From positions 2,895,501-2,959,500 of the forward strand of contig NC_135793.1 in NCBI RefSeq assembly GCF_051106095.1: a stretch of 64,000 nt of DNA. Reading direction: 5' to 3'. A program made the position numbers and the translations under genes. This document shows, one piece after another, positions 22,846 to 35,232 of this stretch. The notes below the pieces were generated by a model. The model saw only the letters and a program-made list of their open reading frames with translations, was not told the origin of the DNA and did not search any database. The stretch is from Pogona vitticeps (Eukaryota > Chordata > Lepidosauria > Squamata > Agamidae). How positions within the stretch are numbered: position 1 is the stretch's first letter; every line of letters begins with the position of its first letter.

Positions 22846-23004
22846 CTCTTCCTTGTTCCAAGGAACGTACGATCAGCCCTCTGTGTACCAGCTCTCAAAT
22901 GCAGCTTCTCAAGTCACTGGCGTGACTTCGTAGCGGAGCACCGACTCGGGATGGTCTCAGCACCGAGGAAACTTGGGGAGTAACCTGGCCTGAAGGTAAC
23001 CGTG
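22846..23004 (+). other. ZC3H12B: ZC3H12B 5' UTR part of first coding exon
   Basis: A long pyrimidine tract ending 'cccctccccag' (to 22845) is the acceptor. The exon is untranslated up to 23004: an in-frame TAA at 22981-22983 bars any upstream extension. A short upstream ORF (ATG at 22951, MVSAPRKLGE) ends at that same TAA. Confidence 0.75.
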
Positions 23005-23606
23005 ATGACGGCCTGGTCTATGGTGGAAAGGTTGACCATGGAGAAGAGGCGCTCCCAGGAAGACAGAACGGCCGGGCAGGATGGCGGGCCTTGCAGCGCG
23101 GAGTCGGACGAATGGACGAGTTCGGAGAGCGAGCCTGAACAGCCTTGCGCCAGGAACAGCTGCAGTGCCGTGCTGCGGCCGGGGAAGGAGATGCCGCACA
23201 AGCCCCATCGTCAGCTCTGCCGCTCTCCGTGCTTGGATCGACCGAGTTTCTCCCAGAGCAGCCTCCTTCAGGATCTAAAACTGGAAGACGATAAAACAAA
23301 CACGAACAAAGAATACCAAGCTAAAATTGATTTTGCTTTAAAACTGGGATACGCAGGAGATCAGATCCAAGCTGTGTTGAACAAGCTGGGGCCCGACGCT
23401 CTCATTAATGACATTTTGGCAGAGCTTGTGAGACTTGGAAACAAGGCTGAGAACGAAGGGCAAGCCAGTACCAGGAGTACCCCCGGCACGTCTGGTACCG
23501 GTACAAAGGAGACGGCCAGTCCCGAGCTGTCTCTGGAAGAAGAAGTGGTGGACAGCTCGGACAACTTGAGACCCATCGTCATTGATGGAAGCAACGTGGC
23601 AATGAG
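23005..23606 (+). CDS. ZC3H12B: ZC3H12B coding exon 1
   Basis: Codes residues 1-200 plus two bases of S201; donor atgag|gtggct. It holds the N-terminal acidic region, the UBA-like domain and the first PIN strand with D194. Confidence 0.96.
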
Positions 23607-26600
23607 GTGGCTTGGCACTAGTAGAATGTATTTAAAGAATGCATCCATTGTGCTCCATTTGTTTCTTTAATTTTATTTTGTTGTGCTTGTCAGAATCCTG
23701 TTGCATAACTGCTTGCCCTGGAGTGTCGTCAGTGGCCTCAATTGATTGCCACTAGTTAAGGAGTCCCTGCTTCATGTTGGGACATGTGCTACTCATGCAT
23801 AATGAAAGGAAGTCACATGCACCCCGAAATGGAAACAGGGGTTCTTTAATTAGCAATCTGCCACTGCCCGTGACCTCACTTTTGCTGCATCAGCGGAGCA
23901 GCGCAATAGGATTCTAGCTATTTACACCACACGTCTCTTTTATTTAAAATACTGTCATAAAACATGGGTCTATTCAATAAATAAACTCTCACAATTGAAA
24001 TACAGATCAGCATGACAATAGATATGAATCAGCAAGAGTAAACAGATCAATATTTTCAGACACTGAAACTTAGAAAGTCTGTGAATGATGAATTTAAGTT
24101 CTGTTCATTAATGTATGTAATATCTCAGATTTGAGGGTATTCATACATAGCTATTAGGATTGTAATCTATTCGTACTTTGAAGTAAGTCTGATGGGGTCT
24201 TATCTGTGAGTAGATAAGCTTAAGACTAAGTTTCTTGCAGTATGCTACTGTGGAAAATCTGACTTTAATGTTCAAAGACCTACATTTACCTGGTAAGAAT
24301 AGCATTTACTTAAGTAACTTTTCAAAGCTTTGTTCATATTCTATAATGGCTCTATATATACATTTGTGAATCAGCAGTGTTTCAGGAAGGTCCTCTTAAA
24401 ACTGACTGAAATTATTGTTTTGTTCCTAAAAAATATTATGAAATGTATAAGTGGTCTTCCGGATCTTTTTCGTATTATTTGCTAAACTATAGCCATCAGT
24501 CTTACTCTGTTTTAATTTCACATTTCATCCAATCAGTCGTCTATAAAAGTCAGGATGATTTCTAGAGTCCTCTACAGACTATGGAAATCATGACACAGAC
24601 AGACTGTGCTCTTGCTGCTTAGCTTCCCAATCATCTGTAAGATAATTGGAATAAGAAACAGGGAGCATCATAACAAGGCAGGATCCTGAAGGATTCTGGG
24701 CTTGTTGTGGACAAGCAAACATGCCATGTACGGTATCCAGTCCTTTTTGCCTGCCGTGGCTGCAACTTAGTAAACTCTAAAGCTTCCCTCTGTATGTTAT
24801 TTAGTGATGTGTCAGATCTTGTCAGAACAGGCGTTCAGCTGGTATCTTCTTCAGCAAGCCGGAGAGGTGCCTTCAGAACAAACTCAGGTGCTGAAACAAG
24901 CCAGAACACTGGCTCCTGCTGGGTTCTGCCATCAGGTTGAACAAACTAGGGGCAAAAGATTTGTGGTCCGTGTAGCTGCTCTAGTGGCGGTTAAGAGTAC
25001 AAACACATTGCTCATCACCAGTAAGACAGCATCCCCATTGACAGGTTTGTGACCGCCAGGTAGGCTCTGTGGCTGAGCAGGAATCTAACGTTTACCTTCC
25101 TCATCACGTCTACCTCTCTGATGGCTGCCATCTAGCAGCTTGTCTGTTTTTAGGTATTTTAGAAAGCAAGTAAAATCACAATGCTTAACATCAAGGGTAG
25201 CTGAATCACTTCACTCTGTTTTTCAGCCATGGGAATAAAGAAGGATTTTCTTGTCGAGGCATTCAGTTGGCCGTTGACTGGTTTCTGGAGAAAGGTCACA
25301 AAGATATTACAGTTTTTGTGCCTGCATGGAGGAAAGAGCAGTCACGACCAGATGCACCCATTACAGGTAGGCACTCAAATGAGGACTTTTTTTTTCTTGG
25401 TGGAACAGTTGCTGCTGCCGAGATGAAGAAGTGCCACAATGGTGGATATTAGTGGCATTTTTTAAAGCAGTGGTTCCCTGCCTTGGGTCCCCAGATGTTC
25501 TTGGACTGCAACTCCCAGAAGCTTTCCCCACTGGCTGTGGTGGCCAGGATTTCTGGGAGTTGTAGTCCCAGAATATCTGGGTTACTCAAGGTTGGGAACC
25601 ACTGCTCTACGCAAATAAGAATGTTGGAAGCTCAAGGTTGTTGCTCCCAAGGAGTACCTCCACATGAACAAGAACATTTGCTCTTCGAAGTTGGCATTTT
25701 CCCCATGGAGGAAGGGTTTCGGGGCCCTTTCTTTAAGTGTTGAATACAACCTGAATAGAGCTTTGATTTGATGATAATTCTGCATGAGAGAGATTATTCT
25801 CTCTTTCTCTGGCTCTCTCAGGTGTGCAGACATCTACAAGAAACACCTCTCTTCCTCTTAGCCAGTATTGGGACCTGTTCTAAGTCACTGAACGTGTCTT
25901 GCCTCTTGAAATTTGTGTATTCCATACTCCAGAATTTTAAAAATCCTATTACCCCACAGCTTTTGAACCATGGTTAAAGATGGGACACATATTGAAACAT
26001 AGGCATATTATCATACCTTGCAGACTCCCGGGAAGAGGTCTCTAAATTACTATGTTTTGTATGCCAACTTTACACTGTTGGGAAATGCCAAAAAGCAGCT
26101 CTGTTTTCCTGTCATGTGGCTGTAGCATATTCTGAGGATCAAGATTTACTAGCTTGGAAGAATCTTAGCGTGTTCGTGAGTCCAGAACATGCTTGTGGCA
26201 TTCCTCTCCACAAAAAATGGAATTCACTGTTGTTGACTGGGGAAAACAAGCCAGTCTCCGTGTAGTAAACTTGTTAATACTGGTGTGATCCAGAGAAGGG
26301 CAGGTGTCCCACAGTTTCTCTGAAATTAGCATGGAGTTTAACTGCTTGTTGACGAGTCCTGCCCTGTTGATTTTAATAATTCTGTTCAAGCGTCTGCATC
26401 CTCCAACGTTTTTCCCTTTTTTCAGCAATTTAGTCCTTCACTCAGTATTGTCCTAAAGCAGTTTACATGGGCCACAACCAGTTGCCCGAGTCCCTGCTAC
26501 AGTCTTTATAAGTTGTTCCAGAAGATCATGCATATTATGATAGGGGGGAAATGTAGTATTGGGAAAGTCCAAGGGAAGACAGGTCTGTACGATACGTGGT

Positions 26601-29600
26601 ATGAAAAGCAGAAGCTCGTCCTGGTCAGAAGGGCTACAGATTATTGCCTCTTTTCTGTGGAATACCCTAACAGTACTTGAATGCAGCTGACAGCTGCATC
26701 CTCTAAGGGGGCAATATTAAAACCTGTCAGCAGGATCGCCTGCTGATATCTGCAAGCCGTGACCATCTTCAGGAAATATTTCTTGACCTCGGTGCCTTGA
26801 TTTTAACAGGTGTGTCTGTTGACCTGATTTTACAGATCAAGAAATTTTGCACAAACTGGAGAAAGAAAAAATTCTGGTCTTCACCCCTTCTCGGAGAGTT
26901 CAAGGGAGGAGGGTGGTCTGTTATGACGATCGCTTCATCGTGAAATTGGCTTACGATTCTGATGGCATCATTGTGTCCAATGACAATTATCGTGACCTGC
27001 AGAACGAAAAGCCCGAGTGGAAGAAATTCATTGAGGAACGTTTGCTGATGTATTCCTTTGTGAATGACAAGTAGGTGTCCTCTCTCCGTTTACCTTACAA
27101 ATGTGCAATATTTCTGTGAATCGGTGATATAGTACTTGTGCATTCAGAGTGTGTTGCCTGTGTTGTCACTAACATGTTCAGCAACCCTTTAAAGCCATGG
27201 TTCCAAAACTTGGACCTCCCCCCAGATGTTCTTGGACTATAACTCCCAGAAGCCTTCACCACTCACTGCTTGCTGGGATTTCTGGGAGCTGTAATCCAGA
27301 AACATCTGGGGACCCCAGGTTGGAAACGACTGCTCTAAAATCATGTAGATGTTTTATTCCCCTCTCATCACTCTGTTCCCCCAATTTGTAAGCATTGTTC
27401 TAAACTAGAAAAACCGCAAGCCCCTTAAACTTTCCTGATTGAGAAATGGGGCCATCAGTGCTCTGGTTGGCTTTTGCCCATTTTTTTCCAGCAGGCTTTA
27501 CGGGTTTGGGGGAAGGAAAAGCAGAGAGTGCAGGACTTTTCCTGTGACACCCTGATAAGATCATCTATGTGACAAGAATAGAACCAGGGATTTCCTGACA
27601 TGCTGTTGGTGTCTCTATCCTTGCATTTTACTACAAGCAGTAAACCTTCGCCTGTTTTCTCTCCCCCCCCCCCCAGGTTTATGCCTCCTGATGACCCCTT
27701 AGGGCGCCATGGCCCTAGCCTTGAAAACTTCTTAAGGAAAAAGCCTGTCATTCCGGAACACAAAAAACAGCCGTGTCCTTACGGTGAGTGTACGTACATT
27801 GCTTCACTGTTTTGAGAGAACAGCATCAGAAATCAGTGCCATTTATAAAACTCAGAAGTCATAGCAAATCGCCTGACTTTGTGATTGTTGGCAGGAAGTT
27901 ATTTTAGCAGTGCTGAATGGGATAGTCAGTGGTAGCAGCTTGGCAAGAATGTGTGGGGGGCATGTTTCACTTAGGTGGGTAGAACCTGCTGCAAAGGAAA
28001 AGCTTCTGTGTCTCGTTGTCAAGCAAGACACAACATGGGGGCTTGTGACTTGCCCTTGGCATGCTCCGTTTTCTACTCAGTTAGAAGCACAGGGGGTCTC
28101 AGGAGGGGCATTCAAGTGGGAACTGTATTTGAGGGAATAAAAGATTAAACCCCTTCTCCTTCACACAGCACAGCTCCAATCTGGATCTGGTTCTTTCCTT
28201 GGCACTTGCTCTTTAAGGAACAAAAAACAGCCATGCAGTCATGTATATGTCTGTTTTTGCATCTGGTTTGGCTCTCCATCCTTTAGAGAACTGTTTATAT
28301 GGTTCACATCACTGGAGAAAAAAATAGCAGGGAATGAAACTAGAGGTTATTCAGCATCCGAACATATTTTTCAACCCAGTGAGAAAGGCACTTCAGGTTA
28401 GTTAGAGGTGCACATCTTAGAGGTGCATATCTTGCTGCTCAAGATATGTTTGTTGCGAAGGTCATGCTTAGTCTGAACAGTTTCTTCCCCTCTCAGGGAA
28501 AAAGTGTACCTACGGGCACAAATGTAAATATTACCACCCAGAACGAGCCAACCAGCCCTTGAGATCCGTGGCAGACGAGCTTCGCATCAGTGCCAGATTA
28601 TCTGCGGGGAAGACGATGAGTGAAGGCGCCCTGGCTAAATGCGGAACTGGGACGGGCCTTTCCAAAGGCGAGGTGGCTTCCGAAGTCAAGCGCATTGCTC
28701 CGAAACGCCAGTCCGACCCGAGCATCCGGTCCGTGGCCGTGGAGCCGGAGGACAGGCTGTCGATGGCGCGGAAGTCCGAGGCCAGCTCCGTCCCTTCCCT
28801 CGTTTCGGCGTTAAGCGTCCCAACCATCCCTGCTTCCAAAAGCCACGCTGTCGGGGCGCTGAATACTCGGTCGGCCAGCAGCCCCGTTCCGGGCTCCTCT
28901 CAGTTCACGCACCAGAAATCCTCCCTGGAGCATATGGCCAGTGTGCAGTATCCCCCCATCCTGGTCACCAACAGCCACGGCACATCCATCAGCTACACAG
29001 ATCAGTATCCAAAATACGAGTCTTTGGGAGACCACGGCTATTATTCCATGCTCAGCGACTTCTCCAATTTGAGCATCAGCAGCGTGCATAATGCCGATTA
29101 TTACGGGGCGGATGTGGACCAAGGCATGTACTCGAGGAATTCCAGCCCCTGTCCCGACAGTTGCCTCAGCCATACAAGCAACGATTCCTACTCTTCGTAC
29201 AGCGACTTGTATCTGGGTGTAGGAGATGGAAACCCTGAAGACAATGTGAAGGCTCGGCTCCCGCCCCAAACCCGCCTCCAGCCCTTCTCTCACGGTTATC
29301 ACGAGGCCTTAACGAGAATTCAGAGCTACGGCACGGAAGGGTCTAAACTTCTTCCTCGTAAGCACTCGAGTTCCCATTTAGCTCTGCACGCCCAACACCC
29401 GGTCCTTGGGGCACGGTCCAGTTGCCCGGGGGATTACCCCGGGCCCCCAAACGCTCACCCGTCGGCCACCCCGCAGCCGAGCCGGGCCCTGGTCATGACG
29501 AGGATGGACAGCATCTCTGACTCGCGGCTGTACGAGAGCAACCCCACGCGGCAGAAGAGGCCGCCCCTCTGCCGAGAGCAGCACGCCAGTTGGGACCCGT

Positions 29601-29917
29601 TGCCGTGCCCGACCGACACCTACGCCTACCATTCCTATCCGCTGAGCAACAACCTCATGCAGCCGTGCTACGAGCCGGTCATGGTGAGGAGCATGCCTGA
29701 GAAAATGGAGCAGCTGTGGCGCAACCCTTGGGTCGGGGTCTGTGGCGACCTCCAGGAGCCGCACATCATCCCGGAGCATCAGTATCAAACCTATAAGAAT
29801 CTCTGTAACATTTTCCCCGCAAGTGTGGTCCTCTCGGTTATGGAGAAGAACCCCCACGTGACCGATGCGCAACAGCTGGCGGCCTTGATCGTTGCCAAAT
29901 TAAGAACAGGACGTTAG
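23005..29917 (+). CDS. ZC3H12B: ZC3H12B, Regnase-family endoribonuclease (whole CDS span)
   Basis: Exons 23005-23606, 25227-25366, 26836-27070, 27677-27783 and 28497-29917 join in phase to 834 residues (human about 836). Order: UBA-like helix bundle (about 103-148), PIN/NYN nuclease domain (about 190-330) with acidic catalytic residues D194 in [10 protein letters not shown]278 and D279 in CYDDRF and D297 in SNDNYRD, CCCH zinc finger C359-X5-C365-X5-C371-X3-H375, long Ser/Tyr-rich region, and conserved C-terminal helical domain ending [12 protein letters not shown]. Family members cut stem-loops in 3' UTRs of inflammatory mRNAs in the cytoplasm. [19 protein letters not shown] and the C-terminal half match ZC3H12B rather than paralogues A, C or D. 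All catalytic and zinc residues are present, with no frameshift. Start: ATG at 23005, after an in-frame stop. Neighbours match human Xq12. Confidence is very high. Confidence 0.97.
23607..25226 (+). other. ZC3H12B: ZC3H12B intron after coding exon 1
   Basis: Mostly unique sequence. Text near 24140-24230 ('gaagtaagtctgatgggg') vaguely resembles a reptile SINE/MITE but is too eroded to call. Confidence 0.5.
25227..25366 (+). CDS. ZC3H12B: ZC3H12B coding exon 2
   Basis: Acceptor tttttcag|ccatggg, donor acag|gtaggc. It completes S201 and codes [20 protein letters not shown] and [20 protein letters not shown] of the PIN domain. Confidence 0.96.
25468..25604. mobile_element. hAT-type palindromic MITE
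   Basis: CAGTGGTTCCCTGCC ... GGTTGGGAACCACTG, with arms 'ggactgcaactcccagaag' and 'tctgggagttgtagtccc'. It lies in a ZC3H12B intron. Confidence 0.8.
25605..26835 (+). other. ZC3H12B: ZC3H12B intronic sequence
   Basis: Remainder of the intron before coding exon 3. No exon or repeat recognised. Confidence 0.5.
26836..27070 (+). CDS. ZC3H12B: ZC3H12B coding exon 3
   Basis: Acceptor ttttacag|atcaag, donor gacaa|gtaggt. It codes the PIN core with [12 protein letters not shown] and [12 protein letters not shown], including three catalytic aspartates. Confidence 0.96.
27195..27332. mobile_element. hAT-type palindromic MITE
   Basis: Same family; arms 'ttggactataactcccagaa' and 'ttctgggagctgtaatcc'; both ends carry substitutions. 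Confidence 0.7.
27677..27783 (+). CDS. ZC3H12B: ZC3H12B coding exon 4
   Basis: Acceptor poly-C tract then cccag|gtttatg, donor ttacg|gtgagt. It codes [20 protein letters not shown] and the first zinc-finger cysteine (C359). Confidence 0.96.
27784..28496 (+). other. ZC3H12B: ZC3H12B last intron
   Basis: About 0.7 kb with no recognised repeat or exon; it ends with a good polypyrimidine tract (ttcttcccctctcag). Confidence 0.6.
28497..29917 (+). CDS. ZC3H12B: ZC3H12B last coding exon
   Basis: Acceptor cctctcag|ggaaaa; stop TAG at 29915-29917. It codes the rest of the zinc finger, the Ser/Tyr/Pro-rich region and the C-terminal domain ([20 protein letters not shown]). GC-rich codon use produces long antisense shadow ORFs. 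Confidence 0.97.
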
Positions 29918-30012
29918 AAAGAAGTTCTGTTCCCACATTCTGGATGCGTCCTTAATGGAAAATCCTGTGCAAGCATTCAGTGGAGGAGGTCTGCGAGAGA
30001 TCATCCTTTGCT

Positions 30013-30020
30013 TGTAAATA
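30013..30020 (+). promoter_or_regulatory. Pumilio response element
   Basis: TGTAAATA about 100 bases after the ZC3H12B stop codon. It matches the PUF consensus UGUAHAUA. Confidence 0.4.
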
Positions 30021-32643
30021 GTTCCAACCGGTGGTATGCAAGTCTGTATATTATTGTAGTAATTATTTAAGATGTGTGAAGCATTCTGTAAAAGCAGACT
30101 GTATTACGAGTATTTAAAAATTTTTAAAGCAGGGATTTTTTTTAAAAAAATGGCTTTTGACAGGAAGTGCATACCTTGTGCATGGATGTACCATATGTTG
30201 AACCCAAAAGGTCACAGATTGGTAGGTCTAAAACAGGTCCTTCAAAACGGCACACAGTTGCATTTCATGAGTCAGTGTGTAGTTTTCAGTACTAATTGGC
30301 CAGTTCAACCAAGGATGCGTGCAGATGAAAATCTTCACAGGAAGAAGCTTGTAAGGAAATTAGTCTAAGCGGTAGACTTGTCTCAGAGTTGCAAAGGGTT
30401 TTTGCATGGGTCTCTAGCATGAAGAGACTCTTTAGAGATGTCCGGTATTTGGTGTATGTTTGAGGGGGGCATTTTGCACACACTCAAAGTATCCCTTTGC
30501 AGTGAAGAGCATTGCTCAAACATTAAAAGGATGGGATGGGAAACCAACATGCGCATGCCTGAAGCATAGCAAAGTATCCGGATAGTTGTAGCTAGTATCC
30601 TTGCAGGTGGAAAACAATATTGTTGCTAAGCGGCTTGCCAGTAAAGGAATTAAAATAATACTCAGATAATATTGGTGTGGCATTAAGAGTTCTAAATACT
30701 GCTGTTGGTGTTTCCAAGCTTTTGATTCTACCTAGTTCATCGCAGGCCAAACGTGGTAAGCATTCCACATCTGATTCGGCTTCCCTTTCCGTGGGGTTTC
30801 CGACCCACCAAAGGCCAAGAAATTGTACTGGTTGGATATGCAGATCTACCATTAAGGGAAAAAAAAAGACTTTAAAAAAACCCTAATTGTTGCCGAAGGC
30901 AAGCTCATTTTTGAAGGGGTGCTCCGGAATTAGATTTGACTACCAACTAAAGCGTTTGCACTTTGAAATCCATGCAAAAGGTGTGTGTTCACTTCCTGGG
31001 AAGGTCAGAGTCGTCCTTCTGTTGGGTGGCAATCTTTGCGCAATTGAGTATTTTTCTGCTCAGGGGGTGGGCAATTTTGTAGCTCAGTGTCTCCTCCGAG
31101 AGGCATTTATGGCAGTGGTGGCTTTATCATTTTCGTTTTTTTTTTTTTTAAACAAAGCTGCACTGACTGGAAGACCCTTTTTAGATCCAAATGTGTATTT
31201 CAATCTTTTGAACCACGACTAACTCGATATGTTCTCGAGCTAGGACTTTGTTGACTTCTACTGTAGTTTTTTTTCATGAAAGTCGAGAAGGCCCGGTTTC
31301 TGGCCTTTTGTTTCTTCATGAGAAGGTGTGACACTGCCTAAATGTTTCTTACTATGAAACACACGGAACGTGAGGCTGCCGTCAGGGTTGTTTCTGGTGT
31401 TTTGATAAGGGCTTGCAAGCTGCTTTCAGTTTTTTGTGTTTATTTTATTTTTTTTTAATCTCAGGAGTGGTGGGGTGGGAGACCCAAAATGACGTCCTGC
31501 ATCCTTTACTTGAAATTTTGCACTGATGCTCAGGATTGCAGGCGATGCTGCTTCAGCTTTGTATCAGATGAATGCACTTGGTGTTGTTCTCCAAAGAGGT
31601 CAACATACCTTAAGTTAGCCAGCCAGCTAAGTGGCACCTGCTTGTACCCCTAGCTTATACTTACCCCTTCCCCTCCTCGTTTTCCTTCCTTCCTTCCTTT
31701 TTATCTTTTTCTTTTGTCTGCCATAAAACGAGGTGGAGGGTTTGGGCTCCCCCCGACCCAGGCAGTGGTGTTCTTACCCAGAGTTGGGACGACAGCAGTG
31801 GGAAAACGAGAAGAAACTTTGCAAGCTTGTGTTATTCTGCTTGTCGACACTCGTGCTGAGCTGAGGGGAGGATGCTGTGCCATGAAGGATGATAGGATCT
31901 GTTCATCTATCACAGCAATTCTTTGGAACCGGAAGGCATTTCAGGAAAAGCTTGCATGTGCTGTGATGGTCATTTCCAGATGTGGGAATGTTTCACAACC
32001 ATGTCAAGGTTTGTTTTCCAGGCCTTCTAAAATGCCAAGTGTTATAGTCATTAGGATTAATCAGAGCTTTTTTTCCTTTCGTTTCCATTCCTTTCAATTT
32101 CCTGGAATTGCAGGCTGGCTTCCAGCATGTTGTTCCCGCCTGTTTGAGATAGTTCAGAGACGGCACATCATGTTATCCTGAGCATCAGTAGATGAATCCA
32201 GATTTTAGCACCCTGTGTTTTTGAACTTCACCTTGGAAGCACACAACTGGCCCTGGGGTTTAGCTTGTGTGTCATTATTTTTTTTAAAAAAACTAGCATT
32301 TAAATAAGAAAAATGGGGGTTTGATTAATGGATCCTCCAAATGCATAGTTTAATCTGAATTGGACCCCCTTATTTGTCAAGTCTTTGCCCTTAAAAAGTT
32401 TTTTTGTGTGATGTAGAAGCAGCCAAGAGCAACGCCTCAAATAACCAGAAACGACCTTTTGTTTGTTGATACAAATTGTATCTCTTTCTTGATTGTATAA
32501 AAAAATTGTACAAAAAGCCATGTGTAGATTAGCTTCGATATCGTATTTTCATCACTATGTTTGTGACACTGTGTGTCACAGGAGAGTAGCCCATAAAGGA
32601 TTATGAATCTTTTTATTTAAAATGGGCGCGTAACAGTTTATAG

Positions 32644-32649
32644 AATAAA
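32644..32649 (+). terminator. ZC3H12B: Possible proximal polyadenylation signal
   Basis: AATAAA within the 3' UTR, in an AT-rich setting. The downstream element is weak. Confidence 0.3.
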
Positions 32650-33485
32650 ACATGCACAGCTTTCGAAATTCACTTTATTACTGTATAATGTGCACAGCAT
32701 ATGCGTGTGCACTCACGGGCACTACGGGCTGCATAAGTTATATTAAGTCTATTTATTAAATGAATGCATTCTTGCTATGATCTGTTTTTGTAAAATTCCA
32801 GTGTTAATAAGGCTGATATTAATATTTATACTTGGAGCTACTACTGACAGTAGAACTGCTGTAAATTCTGCTTTCGTTTGGGCCAGGGTAGTGCCTGAAG
32901 TCACATTTAGCGTTAAATTTTGTGCACTCGCAACCTTTTGCATGGAAATCACCTTTTATGTGTATCTCTCTCTAAAAATGGGTGTTCTTCCTTTATTCCT
33001 ATTTTTAAGACAAACTTTTCCAGAGTTATTTCAGAAAAGCCTTTCAGCTGATCTGATGCAGAGCAGAAGTTAATGCATGATGTTTTTTTTATTGAGGTTT
33101 AAAACATTTTACTCTTGCTGTCCGTAAAAGTTATTTGTTGAGTTCTAGATATTTTTCGTAAAAGCCGTTAGGTCTCTTGAGTGCTCTCTCAGGGAGAAAT
33201 ACTGCTGGAGAAAGGACATAGTGTAATAGAACTGTAGCACTCTCTTTTTTTTCCTTGAGAAAGGGGACCCTCTTTTCTTCTCCACTGCCCCAAAGGGGGA
33301 GGACAGAAATCCTGCTTGCCCATCATTTTCCCTTCAGTGAAACTTTGATGTGTTTGGTTTCTTTTTCTCCCCCAAACTTTTCCAGTACCAGTGCAGAACG
33401 CAGTATGTTTCCCTGTCAACTGATAACGCAGCATTTCTTCTAACGTAGAAGGGATGGTATAAAAATAAGTCACAGACGCCTTTGT

Positions 33486-33493
33486 TGTAAATA
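33486..33493 (+). promoter_or_regulatory. Pumilio response element
   Basis: Second TGTAAATA in the ZC3H12B 3' UTR. Confidence 0.4.
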
Positions 33494-33755
33494 GAAGACG
33501 TTGCTTTAAAATGCTCTTTTTGAGAGCACAGTATTTAATTTTTTTAAATTGTGTATCAAACCACTATAGCATAGGTATCCATAAATTAATTTTAAAAAAA
33601 ATGGCCCAGTGATGTCCTTCTTATAAAATATTTATTTCAACTCTATGTAATTTATTATTGAAGAGTGCTTCATAGTGAGGTTGTTTGGCAACTGATGTGT
33701 GTCTAGAAAAACCAAAAGGGTAGTTTTGGAATGCTGGCTAGAGTGCGGTGATTTT

Positions 33756-33763
33756 TGTAAATA
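33756..33763 (+). promoter_or_regulatory. Pumilio response element
   Basis: Third TGTAAATA, 270 bases after the second. Confidence 0.4.
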
Positions 33764-35226
33764 ATCGTTTTATTTAATATTGTGCTTGCTTGTGCACACA
33801 AGGTTCTTCGGACTACTGTTAAGTCTTGTTCTTGTACTGTTATGCTACAGTAACTTGCTTTCCTTATTGGTAGAACCAAACATTACCGTTTGATTGTTCT
33901 TGTAAAAATTTATACAATCTCTTTGGGTTTTTTTGTTGACCCAAATATAACGTAAGTCTCAATGACAAAGAATGAAGGGAGGACTTGACAGCCAATGGCC
34001 CCGATTCAGCAGGACGTGTGTAGGAGGCTGGGTTTCCAAAGTGTGGCAGAAATGGAAGTGTGTCCCAGGACCAACCTTGAAATCGTTGGTTGCATCACGG
34101 GATTTTAAACGGGAAGCACCCCCCCCCCCATTTTGGGGCCGCTAATACTCTGAAGCTGAGTCAGGGGCCAGTATGTGGCGTCTCTAATCAGGACCCTCCA
34201 CTCTCTACAATCTGCATGTTTTAAGGCATTTGTTGGCATGTGCATGCATGATGCCTCTGTAAAAAGTGTTTCTGTGAACGAAAAGGCTGAGAGACCTCAC
34301 CAAACATCAGCTTGTGGAGTTGAGGGTGGGTAGAAGCCAGTTTTTCCTTTCCTGCGAGAATCAATGCCTTTGTACGTTGCATGATCCTTGCTTGACAAGA
34401 AGCAACCTTCCTCCGTAGGCTGGTTGTCCGGATGTCCCTGTGAAACGTAGCACAAAGGTGGCTGAAGCATCCTCTCCGCTGGGCCCAGCATCCCTTTGGC
34501 TGCTTTCTGACACCGCAGAAGTCATAGGAGTCTTGCTTGAGGTCACCCAGTCCTCTCCAGAGTGTCCCTCAGTCCTAGGCAGGTAGAGGGTGCGCTCAAC
34601 TCATGCTTACGAGACTCTGTTTTTAAGGAGGGAGGAGCAGTCAGCTCCACGTGAATCACTTGGGTTCCATCCTGCCAAATAACTGCCTGCAAAGCAGCAC
34701 ATGAACCAAACATAGTGAAATGTTTCACTAATCAGAGCATTAGTTTCTCGTTGTTTGTGAATGGTCCTGCTAAAGGTGTGGCCTTCTTAGCACTGCCGAC
34801 GGGGAACCTCGACAACCAGGGGCTTCAACTTGAGCCTTGAAAGCCCACCAAAGTGAACAGAGAGGTTCCCCAACAGCAGAGCTGGTTGGGCGGCGTCTAG
34901 TCAACGGGTGGAAGGTCTCAACTGAGAAGAGGGCATTTCTTTTCCGTAGAGTCATTGCTTGCCACATGCATGTGCGCACTCATGTAAATTTCATTGTCAT
35001 TTCATACTGAAAGAATGTACCTGTTCATTGGATAAGCTCCCTCTCTCTTGCATTTAGATTTAGCACTTGCAGAGACAGGTCGCCGACAGAGTCTTTGTTT
35101 AACTACAATGCAGAGGATTGTTACAGGAAAAATAATCTACCCCCACCCCTGTAAGAAGACATTCCATGACTGTTTAACAGGTTTCATGTAGCTGTTTTCT
35201 ATCTACGCATTTATCACAATGTATTC

Positions 35227-35232
35227 AATAAA
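35227..35232 (+). terminator. ZC3H12B: ZC3H12B polyadenylation signal
   Basis: AATAAA, followed within 50 bases by 'ttgtgtatttctctttgtgc', a plausible downstream GU/U-rich element. Confidence 0.5.

Noticed and set aside
23607-23670. Continuation of ZC3H12B exon 1 past 23606 ([18 protein letters not shown])
   Set aside because: This is intron read-through; the GT at 23607 and the phase-matched acceptor at 25226 restore the conserved SHGNKE sequence.
28811-29872. Minus-strand ORFs of 163 and 164 codons inside the last ZC3H12B exon
   Set aside because: They are shadows of GC-rich codons in a well-supported coding exon and resemble no protein.
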